A stretch of DNA of 64,000 nt from Silurus meridionalis (Eukaryota; Chordata; Actinopteri; Siluriformes; Siluridae): assembly GCF_014805685.1 (NCBI RefSeq), contig NC_060899.1, forward strand, positions 8,046,290 through 8,110,289. Reading direction: 5' to 3'. Shown piece after piece: positions 45,396 through 56,445 of the stretch; position 1 is the first letter of the stretch, and the number at the start of each line of letters is the position of its first letter. A program made the translations under genes and the position numbers. Under the pieces are notes generated by a model that was given only the letters and a program-made list of their open reading frames with translations, was not told where the DNA came from and did no database searches.

Positions 45396-48300
45396 TATAT
45401 ATTCAATTTATACAAAAAAAACAGTCACAGTTATAAATGACATTTTATAGACTGACAGCAATGACACTGTAATCAAAATAATTACTAACAGACATTATAA
45501 AGTAAATATATATTAGTAAATATTAGTTCTGATATATACAGGTAGTCTTCTACTTACGATGGAAAAGTTACAACGACCCCATTGTAAGTAAAAAATATCG
45601 TAAGTCAAAGATGGTGCTATGACTGTGACAGTGAGATTTTAATTTTCATTGTCTGCTCTACTGAAGGCTTTCCTCTTCTTTTTTTTCACTACCAGCAGGA
45701 GACATACTTGGCGCTTGGAAGACATGCTTTTATCACTAATATTGCTGTTTGAAACTGCTTGAAACAAAGAAAACACACTGAGACAAGTTAACTCTGTCGA
45801 CCACTAGCGAGAGTTGGGCATCCTACAGGGCGAGAGATGCGCTCATCCCAGCTGCGTGTCCAACAAATCTTTTTGATTTTTACAGCATCACTCTAGTCAT
45901 TGTAAGATCGAAAAATCCTAAGTCGAACCATCGTAACCCGGGGACCATCTATATGCCTGTAGAGATTTTAAGCTTGTTTCCACTAAACATATACCTGGGT
46001 TTTTGTGCTTTATTTGTTTGTGGTTTGTAAAATTACATTAAATTGCAATGAATACAGTGACTTGAAATAAGATTACATTTCTTAAGTAATTTCAACGTTT
46101 CAGACTTCTTAACCTAAAGCAATGGCTGACAATAATTGGATTTTAGGAGTTTACCTGGCATGCATACTCTTTTTCTTTATTAGGTGTTGAGGAAACATGG
46201 TCTTTTATTTTCTGGGAAGAAAAAAAATAAATATATGAAAATTTGAATTTGCATGACATTAATATGCACAGTTAACACTATGTATTTAACAGTGTATTTA
46301 ACACTGTAGAGAAGAGTATAAAAATTGTTACCTCTGGATATAACACATCACTCCATATGATATCATCATCTGTGTCCTCATCTATAACTGTTGATTCGGA
46401 AAATGGACAAATTAAACAAACAAAATGTGTTACCACCTGCATATAACATAACATGCATATGCATCACTGAGAAATTATTCTGAAAATAATCAGTTTATTA
46501 ACCTGGGATTTCCATTCTCTTCTTGTCTGGAGCAGAGGCACTGGCATTTGTCTCCATAAATATCTCGTCCTCTTCAGTCAGATCAATGACATCTGAGAAT
46601 CAAAACGGGTCTGAGTTTCAGGTGATCGGTACAAAGAAATTAGGCTAATTTATTTTTTTATTTTTTGATGTTTTTGATGAAAGTAGCACAAAAGCGTTAT
46701 GCTGAAATGATGCAGGTGTGCGTTTCAGTCATTTATCTTCAGTAACTGCTTAATCCTGGTCTAAGCCATTATCACACGACCTCCAGCCATTCATTTAAGG
46801 AAGCAATAATTACCCCATGTTGAACTACTCAGAGTCTCTGGACTGAGGGGTTGTGATGGGGCACTTATGTAGGAACTGTTGTCTGTGATATCATCATCAT
46901 AATCATCTTCGTCGCGCACCATGTCTTTGCCGAAAGAGATTTCCATTATTCTCTCTTCCACGCTGCCATTAATGCAGTGATCAACACTCTCAAACACCTG
47001 AAATCAGCAATAACATACAGACACAGGTAATACCCTTTAGTTTTGAAGACCAGATACACACTGTACTGGCAAAGGTTTGTGGACACCTGGTTATAAGTAT
47101 GGTATTTGCTTTTTGAGCATCGAATTCTACATTTATTCCCAATTTGCTCTTAAAATTCCCTCCACTGTCCTGGAAGATGTTCCACTAAATTCTGGAGTGT
47201 GCTTGTGGAGATTTGTGCTCATTCAGACACAGGGGTGTTAGTATAGTCAGGTACTAATGTAGGTGAGGTAAAAAGGATTGGGGTGCAGTCAGTGTTCCAG
47301 TTTAGTCCAAAGGTGTTCAATAGGGTTGAGGTCAGAGCTCTATAGTAAGCGATCTTCCTCGCAAACCCATGCAATGCATCTCTTTATCGAGTTTGCTTTG
47401 TGCACAGGGGCATTATCATGTTGGAACAGTTTTTGGTCTCCTAGTTCAAGTGATGAGAAAATATCATGCTACTTCATCCAAAGACAATTGCATGCCTTCA
47501 GCTTTGCGGTAAAAATTTGGGAAAAAACCACATACAGCTGGGAAAGTCAGGTGTCGCAATAATTTTGTCCATATAGTGTACCTTACTGAAGTTGAAATGA
47601 TAGGTGCACAAATCTACTGACAATGGAACCTGAATTTAAGCATTCAGCAATTAATAAATGAAATAAAACAGAGCATGTGTATCTAGTTTGAATTTGGTAC
47701 TATGGTTTCATGCCTTTCTTTCAAATATTGAAAGCAACAGAATGAACTAAGATGAAGTAATGCTTTTGTCTTTCACTAGTTACTCACTTGTGCAAAAATG
47801 TCTTCCATTCTCAGGGTCTTGGGCAAGGCCAACAAGCTAAGGATCAGCTTTCGAAAGAGAGATGTCTTTCCCAAAATCCTCAGCTCTGTCATCCAGTACT
47901 GTTCCAGTGACTGAACAGCAGGACTGACAAGTTCATCTTCCTGCTCAGCAAACTGATATTCAAGAAAATCATCGGTTAACAAGCTGGTGCCTTCTCCAAA
48001 CGAACAAATACCAAATTGGACACCCAAATCGGTTACGGCCTTTCCAGTGATTTCCATCTTGCCTTCTGGGTTTAAGAGGGCAGCAATATTTCTCAGAGCA
48101 TTATCAGGAATAGGTAAACTCTCAACAATACTGGAACTGACTGCCATGTAGAACGAAAGGACACTCTTGTAAAAGAGATCTACTGAGCCAGTTAATTCTG
48201 AATCATTTTGACGAAGATATTCCACTACCTCTTCACCAACATCCAGCTTGTCTCTTGGTAGATGTTCCACAATGTTCTTCATTGGTGAGCCCAAGTTACC

Positions 48301-51300
48301 TTTCCTTAAGTAGCGTTCCACAGCTTTGGGAGTGAGGAAGCTGGATATGTAATTATAAATTAAACTAAAGGCATCTTGGAACAATGTTCTCACATCTTTA
48401 CCAGAGTCCAAGCTCTCCTGAAATTTGCATAGAGGCTTCAGGGCATGGCTCAGAAAATGGAATGTCAGTCTTAACGTCTTATTATTGAGGAGGCAACAAA
48501 TTTGCCCATTTGAACTGCTGCTGTCACTTTCAGAATTAAAGTAATGCACTAAGTCTGACCATGCTATGGCCATTTTGTAAAGTGTTGTTCTGAGCATGAG
48601 ACAATCAGATGTCAAATAAGGAGTGAACCGGAAGTCTCCCATATTATTAAGCTGTTCCTTCAAAAAGTCAGGTAGAGACAGGAAGTGCTGGTGGACTTCT
48701 GTGATCAGTTCTTGGATCTGTGAAGACTGCTCCATTGCCATAATGCCACTGTGACATGCTTGCTCAGCCATTCCAGTAAGGCTACAAAGAGAAACAGTGC
48801 CAGGATTAAAAGCTTTCAGACCTGAAATCAGCTCTGCAAGATTGGGTGCATTAGAATAGAATGCTATAAGGTTAGCCAGAGGAATATTCAACGTTTGAAG
48901 AGTCTTCACAGCACTGTTTAATAAGTTTGCATGTGTCTCCTGAATAAAATCAAGCAACCTCACTTTGGCTTCTCCAACAGTCTGGTCAAAATAGCCAATC
49001 AAGACCACATAGACGTTCTCTCCTTCATGGAACATATACAGGCAGTAAGGGGTCTGGTTACAGAATGCTGCAATGTTTTTTCTGTATTTCTGTCCCAGAA
49101 CATGTTTGGCTTTGCTACAACTGATAGACGAGTCCATGCTGGCTGAGACAGAGGGACAGTATTTCCTGATAAAAGACAGCACAGCCTGGCTGAAGTCAAA
49201 AGACTCTGAATCTCTTCCCTTCACTTTTGTGTCAGCATTTTCACTAATCCTTTTAGGAACCGTTGCTGCAATAAAAAAAAATAAGCATGAGAAATGAACA
49301 GATGTTTTATGTAATCTGAGATTTTGTATAATGCCAATGGAAAATAGATAGAAAATGCAAAATCTCACAAAAATCCAGCCGCACTAGTGCCCTTGGTTTC
49401 TTCGGGAGATAGGGTTCCAGAATCCGTCCACCTCGAGCCTTTACAGGGTTGTAGGTATATCCCGCAAAACTGTGTTCAAAAAACACTTTGAACCACCTCA
49501 GTAGATTCAGCACCTCTGATTTAACATCATTGACCAACTTTTCAATATCCAGTGTCTATAGGAAAAATGGATTTGGCATGTCAATAAAACTGTGCAGAAA
49601 AGAAAAATGGCTTTTTATATGACAGTATGAATATGAACCAGTTTCTATGAAATAAACACAGAAATACTGCAAATAAAAAGAATGATGACAAAAAACACTT
49701 GTTCTGTGGAAAATCCAGCCTGATAACAGCAAAAATAATTAAAATATATTGACTAAACCGGTGATAAACTGTGATCTGAATAAAGGTTTGGATTTATATA
49801 TACCTTTTTATTTTTTCTTCTTTTACTGTCTAATATCGATGAGCATTGCATACAAACATGATTTCCTTACATACACAATGGGGTCACAACAGTTTTTTGT
49901 TAAATCATTGCTGTGCAAAAAAAAAAAAAATAATAAACACTTTCCACCTCATTGAAAGAGATTAACAATCACTGTTGACAAGCAAGATTCCAGCAGATTA
50001 CGGACTACTGGAAGAATTTGTTATGAACCAATGAATGAAAATTTGAAATATTTGGGTTATCATGCAGGGTGTTTCTGTATGCCACTGAATAGGTGAAAGA
50101 ATGTTTTCGCGATGGTCTGGGGCTTAAAAATGTTTCTAATGCTGGATCCAGAATTGGCAAATAGCACAGAGTGAGTGGCACCCTTACCCTAAAATACTAC
50201 CACTGGAATGGCCAGCGAAGTCTCCACCCTTAAACTGAGCTGATTTGGAATGAACATCTACAGCAGTGTTGGAAAGAACTTTCCCACGAGGGTGTCTGGC
50301 TGTTATCCGCAAAAAGTGGCTCCAGTTATGAGTCAATATTTTAGATTACATTTTTCCATAATATTCTTTCTATCGCCAGTTGCTTATTTGTTCTTTGCGT
50401 TCATTTCCATTTCAGAGCATACAGACCTTTAACTGCATACGTTTTAGTATAAACTGGAGAAATGTAGGTGTTCCAAAACTTATGAATGTATGTACAATAA
50501 AGATAAAAATCATTAAGGCCTACATGGAGGGAAAAAAGCAATGGAATGGCAACTTTTTTTTGTTATCATTTGTATAAAGCAACGTGTAAAATTATTTTTT
50601 TTTTTTGCTATAGGTTTGGCGTACAAATTCACTAGTTAGAATTCACTTACATAAAGTTGTTAAAAAGTAAAACTGACCACTACTTGAAACAAATGCTTCT
50701 TTCCTGTCCTGCATTTACAGCCCCAATATTATTTTGTCCCCAATATCATCATAGCAAGAGATCCAAAATATATTAGGTACAGCTACAAAGCCTGCATTTG
50801 TCCTGTCTTTTCACGTAGGACAGGTACTGCATGACGATATGATATCAGATGTTACTAAAACTTACTTTAGTCAAAGAACTCTTAGAGAAGGCATGTTCAA
50901 GCAGCTTGTAGTTGTTAGTCATATCCATTTCATCCTCTACTTTAAACTTTACATTTTGTAAGTCAATGGAGCCAGGGTACAGCAGGTCCATTAACTGACA
51001 ATAGGCAGCACCTGGACACATAAACACACATATCTCAGTCAAAGAACAAGACAATCATTAAAAAAAAAAAGATAACCTCATATAACCAGACAGCAGGTTT
51101 ACCACACATACCACATTGAAAGTGTGGAGTAATTATAAAAGACATTTCAGATCCACCATGTGTCTGTGCTTTAAATCTTGTCATCTCTATTGCATATTCA
51201 GTAAAATAATGAGCAGTTATTGGCTTAGCACTTTTATACACTATAATGCCAAATGTTTGGAAACGTGTGACCATCAAATCCCATATGCCCAAGTCCATTA

Positions 51301-52064
51301 AGATTTAGTTTGCCAAGTTTTAAACAGAAAAATTAAAGATGCCTGAATAGAGCTCTGACCTCAACCGCACAAAACACCTTTCAGATGTTCTTGAACACCG
51401 ATTACACCCAAGGCCATCTGTTCCAATATGAGCACCTGACTACACAAATCCTCTTGTGCGTAAACAAGTACACACAGCCAAACTGTAGTATACCTTCCCA
51501 GATGATTCGAGGTTATAATTACAACATAAATGAGACTATAACAGGATGTTCAACAAGCACATATATGATGGTCAGGGAACTTTTCAGCTATGTATTGTAT
51601 TTAGATTCTAAGACCACTGTAAGATAGTATGATTATAATGATTATTATTATAAGTTATTTTGCCATAGATTTTTGCTAATATTAGAATTTCAAAAACATC
51701 AACCAATGCTTTTGAGAATCCCAAGGATCAGACTATTTTAGTAAAAGTGTAATGTGCAAAAAAAGTGTTTTAATACATATTGTTTCACATACAGTATTTT
51801 TTGTTTTGTTCCACATTCAACCAAACCAAAACTGAACATCACTGACTGTTAAATTACGTTGTTACATTTTTTTTTCCCAAAATCCCTAAATTGTCTCTAA
51901 GTAATATGCATTACATGGTGTGGGTGTGTGGAAACCTTAAGCTAAATACCTGAGCATGTTTGCTCCACGGTGTTAAATCCAGACTGCAAAGTGTGATTGA
52001 GCCAAGCCAGCAGCTCAGATTCACCGGATTTGGCATCCGAATCGAACGGCACACTCGTCACCAT
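36849..52064 (-). CDS. dnmt3b: Chimeric DNMT3B: EB1-type CH domain, hAT-like module, PWWP, ADD and C5-cytosine methyltransferase
   Basis: De novo DNA methyltransferase, nuclear. Twenty-four coding exons on the minus strand: 51950-52064, 50866-51011, 49369-49555, 47788-49265, 46814-46997, 46503-46592, 46332-46381, 46155-46211, 44511-44660, 44318-44425, 43870-44011, 43410-43757, 43258-43302, 43088-43167, 41644-41756, 40943-41126, 40237-40321, 39862-40007, 39658-39748, 38930-39078, 38176-38261, 37365-37434, 37091-37212, 36849-36999. They sum to 4,377 nt (1,458 residues) and every join keeps phase. Domains: CH (about 12-135), hAT-like (150-642), acidic linker (643-769), PWWP (770-855), basic linker (about 900-1018), ADD (about 1019-1150), methyltransferase (about 1165-1458) with FDGIGTG, GGSPCND (catalytic Cys), FENVV and [10 protein letters not shown]. 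The start is the first ATG of exon 51950-52099 in frame. Zebrafish has CH-containing Dnmt3 paralogues of similar size, so the architecture is not unique. Confidence 0.93.
39226..39591. mobile_element. Tigger-like non-autonomous element
   Basis: 366 bp flanked by TA (39224-39225, 39592-39593). Inverted ends: CAGTGCAACCTCAATACTCG at the left, and CAGTGGAACCTCGATACTCG when the right end is read in reverse. No coding capacity. Lies in a methyltransferase-domain intron of dnmt3b. Confidence 0.85.
41930..42990 (+). mobile_element. RTE/Expander-like LINE, 5'-truncated
   Basis: Antisense to dnmt3b inside the intron between its exons 14 and 15. Frames give the RT palm ([17 protein letters not shown] near 41975), [16 protein letters not shown] near 42135, then a 137-residue frame (42272-42685) with [29 protein letters not shown] and [19 protein letters not shown], and the [11 protein letters not shown] end. 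It closes with GATCCGCTGTGGCAACCCC and a (GAA)n tail at about 42970-42985. Several frame breaks; the longest of three copies in the window. Confidence 0.85.
44930..45110 (+). mobile_element. SINE/LINE 3' tail fragment
   Basis: Ends CTGTAAAGCTGCTTTGAGAC followed by AAAAGCGCTATAGAAATAAA, a tail widespread in fish L2-mobilised repeats. Lies in the intron between dnmt3b exons 8 and 9. Confidence 0.6.
45362..45393. repeat. (AC)n microsatellite
   Basis: About 15 AC units in a dnmt3b intron. Confidence 0.9.
45539..45959. mobile_element. Tigger-like non-autonomous element (second family)
   Basis: 421 bp flanked by TA (45537-45538, 45960-45961). Inner end blocks are inverted: CTACTTACGATGGAAAAG at the left and, in reverse, GGGTTACGATGGTTCGAC at the right. 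The outermost bases are more diverged. In a dnmt3b intron. Confidence 0.65.
47059..47578. mobile_element. Tc1/mariner-derived non-autonomous element
   Basis: Left end CACTGTACTGGCAAAGG, right end in reverse CACTATATGGACAAA. It sits between TA dinucleotides on the right and near-TA on the left. Its interior is shared with copies in the ube2t introns. No transposase. In the dnmt3b intron next to the hAT-like exon. Confidence 0.7.
49960..50560 (+). pseudogene. Decayed Tc1-like transposase fragment
   Basis: Scattered pieces near 50210-50330 translate to [26 protein letters not shown] and [15 protein letters not shown], which follow the end of a Tc1 transposase (PDLNPIENLW context and onward). 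Lies in the CH-domain intron of dnmt3b, antisense to it. Very worn. Confidence 0.5.
51239..51640. mobile_element. Tc1/mariner-derived non-autonomous element, partial
   Basis: Starts CACTATAATGCCAAATGTTTG, then AGAGCTCTGACCTCAACC and GCACCTGACTACACAAATCC, in the reverse order of the blocks in the copy at 47059. The right end is unclear. In the first coding intron of dnmt3b. Confidence 0.55.
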
Positions 52065-52208
52065 CTTTTCATAACCTGAGGGAATTTCCAGGTGACTTCC
52101 TATAACAGACATAATGCATTATGTATTGTTAATATATTAAGGTGGGCTTCGAACAAAAACTACTCATTAAGCAAAAAAGAAAACAAGGACACTGACAATG
52201 TAACAAAC

Positions 52209-52211
52209 TGT

Positions 52212-52252
<41 letters not shown>
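52209..52252. repeat. (TA)n microsatellite
   Basis: About 20 TA units in the 5' intron of the chimeric dnmt3b gene. Confidence 0.9.
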
Positions 52253-52259
<7 letters not shown>

Positions 52260-52579
52260 TAATGTAATCTGCAAAATGTTAAAGGCTGAATGTTATTTTT
52301 ATGAACTCTGGCTTAAATCTGAGTGAAAGGACAACATATTTGCAGTACAGTAAAAAAAAAAAAAAATAAATAAAAAAAAATAAAAACCAGAGAGAACGCT
52401 AAGCAATGGTAATTTCAGTCATATCTATTTAATGTTTAATATTTGTATAGGCATGGTTTTGCTTAGGGTTCATTTTCAAAACCTATGAGAACGAGTGTGT
52501 TAATGGATGGTGCCCTGACATAAGACTAGTGTTCTATTCTGGTGTTTCAAAGGCATGTTCACAAGTTTACTAAAATGCA

Positions 52580-52745
52580 TAAGATAGATACAACTTTATT
52601 GTCATTGCATTATACACGTACACAGCAACGAAATGCAGTTATGCATCTACCAGAAGTGCAAAAATAGCAATCGTGCAAATAGTGCAGATAAATATGTAGC
52701 ATATTTACAGCATGTGATATATATGTAAGCATATGTACAGTGCAT
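52580..52745 (-). mobile_element. LINE 3' tail, (CTAT)n-end family
   Basis: Reverse copy of the tail at 19830-20090: its minus-strand translation contains CTYAYIYITCCKYATYLSAL, the same fingerprint. The tail unit is seen as AGATAGATA near 52580. Confidence 0.7.
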
Positions 52746-53500
52746 AAATATAATCAAACAGATTGTTTTGCAATGTATCGGATATGGTGATAAAACCCTA
52801 CTGTTGCCATATGATTCGGTTTTAAACATTTCTTAATACGGAGTAACATTTGTTTAACATGCCTTGTGTGTGTCTTTCCATGAATTCTCTCTTTCTTCGG
52901 TTCCAAAATGGACTAGTTTTTCCCCAATCAGGTTCACTGCAGTAATACTAGGATTGAAATTTAACCCGCATTGGCTCGGAAATAATCCTAATAGTGCAGG
53001 ACTAGACAAAATGGGAGTTTATATCAAATTTAAAACATCAAAACTGTAGGTAAGCAAAACTAATACAGACAAACACTGATTTACGCCGTTGTTATTCTAG
53101 TGAAAATGAGGCCATTCGAATGCTTATAAACAATAGCAGGCAAAGAAACTAAAACAAACTCATTTGATCATAAATCCTTCCGGAATAAATGGGGCAAAAC
53201 TGATTATAACTGGGTGCTTAATAAGTCCCGTTTGTTTGTAAGGGTTCATTTGATGCTAAGAAAAAGATCACAACCAAACGAGTTCTAAAATGTCCTCCCG
53301 GTTTAGCTACCAGAAATTGTGTAGAATTGGGTTTTTACTCGAAAAACTTAACACGAAGTTACTCAGTTGCGAAGTTGCAATGCCTCTAGTTGTCCGGAAC
53401 AAGTAAATATAAGAACCGACTGCATGCAAATAACCGAAATGTTATTATTATTTTTTTTTAATATATAGATATATTTTAAAAGAAAGTTTTCACAACTCAC

Positions 53501-53640
53501 CCGCACGCGCCCCCTCGAGAACCTCGTTAATTGTTACGATTCAGCGTGGCTCCTCCCCCCAGGGCGCGCGCGGAATTCGATTGGTCAGTATTCACCGCGA
53601 ATAGGAAAACTAGCGTTGAACGGAAGGCTACGTTAAAACA
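53501..53640 (-). promoter_or_regulatory. dnmt3b: Presumed exon 1 and promoter of the chimeric dnmt3b gene
   Basis: A consensus donor (GCGG|GTGAGT on the minus strand) lies at 53501/53500. Above it is the only CpG-rich patch of this region (53501-53580), with an inverted CCAAT box (ATTGG at 53580-53584) and a C-rich GC-box-like run (53550-53561). No TATA box. The intron to the first coding exon would be about 1.4 kb. The transcription start is not defined. Confidence 0.55.
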
Positions 53641-54989
53641 AGCCGAATCGTACAATGGCGTGCACACTGCACCAAAACGGAACCGATAAAAGTTTTAGAC
53701 ATTTATAGAATTATAGACGTTTGCAGTTCTAATCATTACATCGTAATAATATAGTTGCATTATATTTCATGCAGACTTGTAATACGTATAAGTCGGATGT
53801 GTACGTATACTGGTTAGGCCAGGCCATGACAAAAACAACAAAGTGTGTGCTTTTCTATTTTTGCACAAAATTGACTTTTTGAATGTAATTTTCACGTAAG
53901 AGTTTAGAACCACATCGTAAATCCATTAAACATCTTAAAAAAACCAAAGGCATCAGTATACGTGAAACCCAATGATTGGTTCCTTATCTAAATCTAGTTT
54001 AGTAGACCATGCTGAATAATAATGAACAACTACAATTAACTAGTAAACACTAAATAAAGACAGGTTACTTTTTATTCTGAAAAGTCAGATGCTCAAACTA
54101 GGACCCAACTAGGGCCCAAAGGTAGACCACTTGGTGACTTGCCACCATGCTGTATATGTGAAGGGGAAAACGAATAATGGTCTCTATTTAGAATTTACAA
54201 TTTGAAATAACATAGTTTTATTTTTAAACTGCAAAAAAAAATGTAAGTTGAAATGAAAAGTAGAGTATAATAGAGTAAAAAATTAAGAGAAGTGAATTTG
54301 AGCCCAATTTGTAAAACTGTATTAGGCATTTGAAGTCTTTTCAACTATAAATAGCATTGTTTCTATGTTGATATTGTACGTTTTGTTGAACTAAAAATCT
54401 AACTATAAGTACAATTTCAAATTTTATTTATTTCGAATATTATTATAAAAACATTAAGAGGACTCATAAGAGAAACCATGGCAGCTTTCATTATATAATA
54501 CAGCTTTGGATAATGCAAAATTACTTTCAGCCTATGACCCTCAATCAAGTTGGCCCTTTCTAGGGAAAAGTCTGGGAATCTGATTTAAACCTTTATGATT
54601 TGCTAATCCATGACTAGCTATAATACAAGAGCATTTTTATTTAGTCATTATTATTATACGTTATATATGAATATATATGAAACTAGAATTTAATACCCAA
54701 ACACGTGTGCTAATCTGCTCACAGATATACGCATGGAACAATCACATGACAATAATACATATTTAATACTCTTAAATTTGTTCACGGATTGTCCAATTTA
54801 TTAGAAACTACACACATGAACATACTGGTCTAACCTAACAGGACATCTATAGTAAGCAAACTTCACAACTATGGAGAGCAGAAAAGCATCTTAGACTGCA
54901 TTAAACCTAAGGTGGATGTTCTGCAACAGCAGAAAAGCATATCAGGTCAGATCACTGAGATCACTATTTTGCCATTTTGTTTTGTTCGA

Positions 54990-55130
54990 AACTTTAATTG
55001 AAGCTCGCACCCAGATTTGCAAATAGTAACAATTGGGCAAATTGACAAGTGCAGATAAATATGTAAGTATATGTACAGCAAATCAATAAAAAGGCTATGG
55101 CAGTGAAACATGTGTAGACATGTTTCTTTC
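54990..55130 (-). mobile_element. LINE 3' tail fragment, (CTAT)n-end family
   Basis: Contains GTGCAGATAAATATGTAAGT and AAAGGCTATGGCAGTG, matching in reverse the blocks around 19905-19995. Short and without its tail. Confidence 0.6.
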
Positions 55131-55496
55131 TGTTTTAAAGTGTAACAACAATACACACCTATAAAGAGGTCAGATATTAACACAGGTTCCTACTGTGGCA
55201 TGTCAAACACATTTCTAGCCTACAGATATGGTGAAAATCATTTTTACATTTGGGGTATCGACTCTATGAGGTATTATGTAACATAAGCCAACATTCCACC
55301 TATATTACTATCCTTTGTGAATGATCTGGGCCTGGTGAAACCTTCACACTGCATATGATTTTAATCTGAACTTTGACTACCTTGTCCACAGAATTACCTA
55401 TCCAGTGCAGTTTTGTGCTGCAGACCTCACCTTTCTTCATCCAAGAATAATATGTAGGTATATCTAAAAACATTCTCTTTGCTATAATTTGTTTAG

Positions 55497-55660
55497 TCGA
55501 TGTAGCCGTTCAGAACTCGGCTCCTTTAACAGTTCCATGCGTGGATGGGTTTCGGCACCACCTTCACCAAATAAAGAAATGTCAGTGTAAACATTCAGCA
55601 CATTTTGTGTAGTACAGTAAAGGTCATCTTCTTTATTGGTGTCAATTTCACTAACATCAC
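55497..55660 (-). other. Exon-like open segment, unidentified
   Basis: On the minus strand, after a possible acceptor (ACAAAG at about 55661), an open stretch of about 55-60 codons reads DVSEIDTNKEDDLYC, VLNVYTDISLFGEGGAETHP and RMELLKEPSSERLHRLNKL before TAG. Its composition is protein-like in an otherwise AT-rich spacer. I do not recognise the family. It could be a terminal exon of a gene not otherwise visible, or chance. Confidence 0.35.
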
Positions 55661-56383
55661 TTTGTTACATAAAGTTATGAATTAAAAAAAAAAGTATACA
55701 AAAACATACAAATGAGTACAAAAGTATAAAAATAAAGTCATGGAGTATTTATCAAAAATTCTCCAAAATGGACTTTGTATAAAATGTACTGTTAATATGT
55801 AAGTTTTCAGTGCTAATATGTTTTTATTTTACCAAACATCAAGTAAATGACAAACATTTATGCAACACGTTTAAAAGAACTACTATATAAAATGTTAGGT
55901 TTTTAAACAAATATTAAAACACTACAATATAAAGTCTAAACAATGTGGAAAAATAGGCAGTACTTTGTGCTATTTTGTTTTAACAAAGACCTACATTTTG
56001 GGCTAATAGAAGTTTGTAGTTGTCATTTTGTAATGCAAATGAAAGTGATAGAAAACTTCTGTTTTACATGATATACGAAAACAAAGATATTTCTGCATAC
56101 TGTCTTAAAAAGATTAACAATAATGTCTAGCTTAAATTGTGGACAGTAGTCGTTCTGAAGCAGGCATATCTAATATTGTATCACGTTCTGTTTTAAAGTA
56201 ATCAAAAAGGCTCCAAGATGAATTGTACTTCAAAAGGCACCATAAGTTTAAAAAAATATATTTGAAAATTATTATAATAAAAAAAAAGGAATGTATAAAG
56301 GAAGGAGTACAAAAATGCAACCTTTTATGATAGAGCACCCAACAACAAGAAACAGCAGTAAAGAACCTCAGGTACTAAAATCA

Positions 56384-56445
56384 GTCCTCATCTTTTAGGG
56401 AGGCGCTTTCATAATACAGTTCCAGTGAAGGTCTATGTGAAGACC
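56384..56445 (-). other. Short exon-like open segment, unidentified
   Basis: After a good acceptor (GGTTTTTAG) the minus strand reads SSHRPSLELYYESASLKDED and then TGA. It resembles the last exon of a gene and weakly echoes the segment at 55497-55660 (HPRMELLKEP against HRPSLELYYES). No family recognised. Confidence 0.3.
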
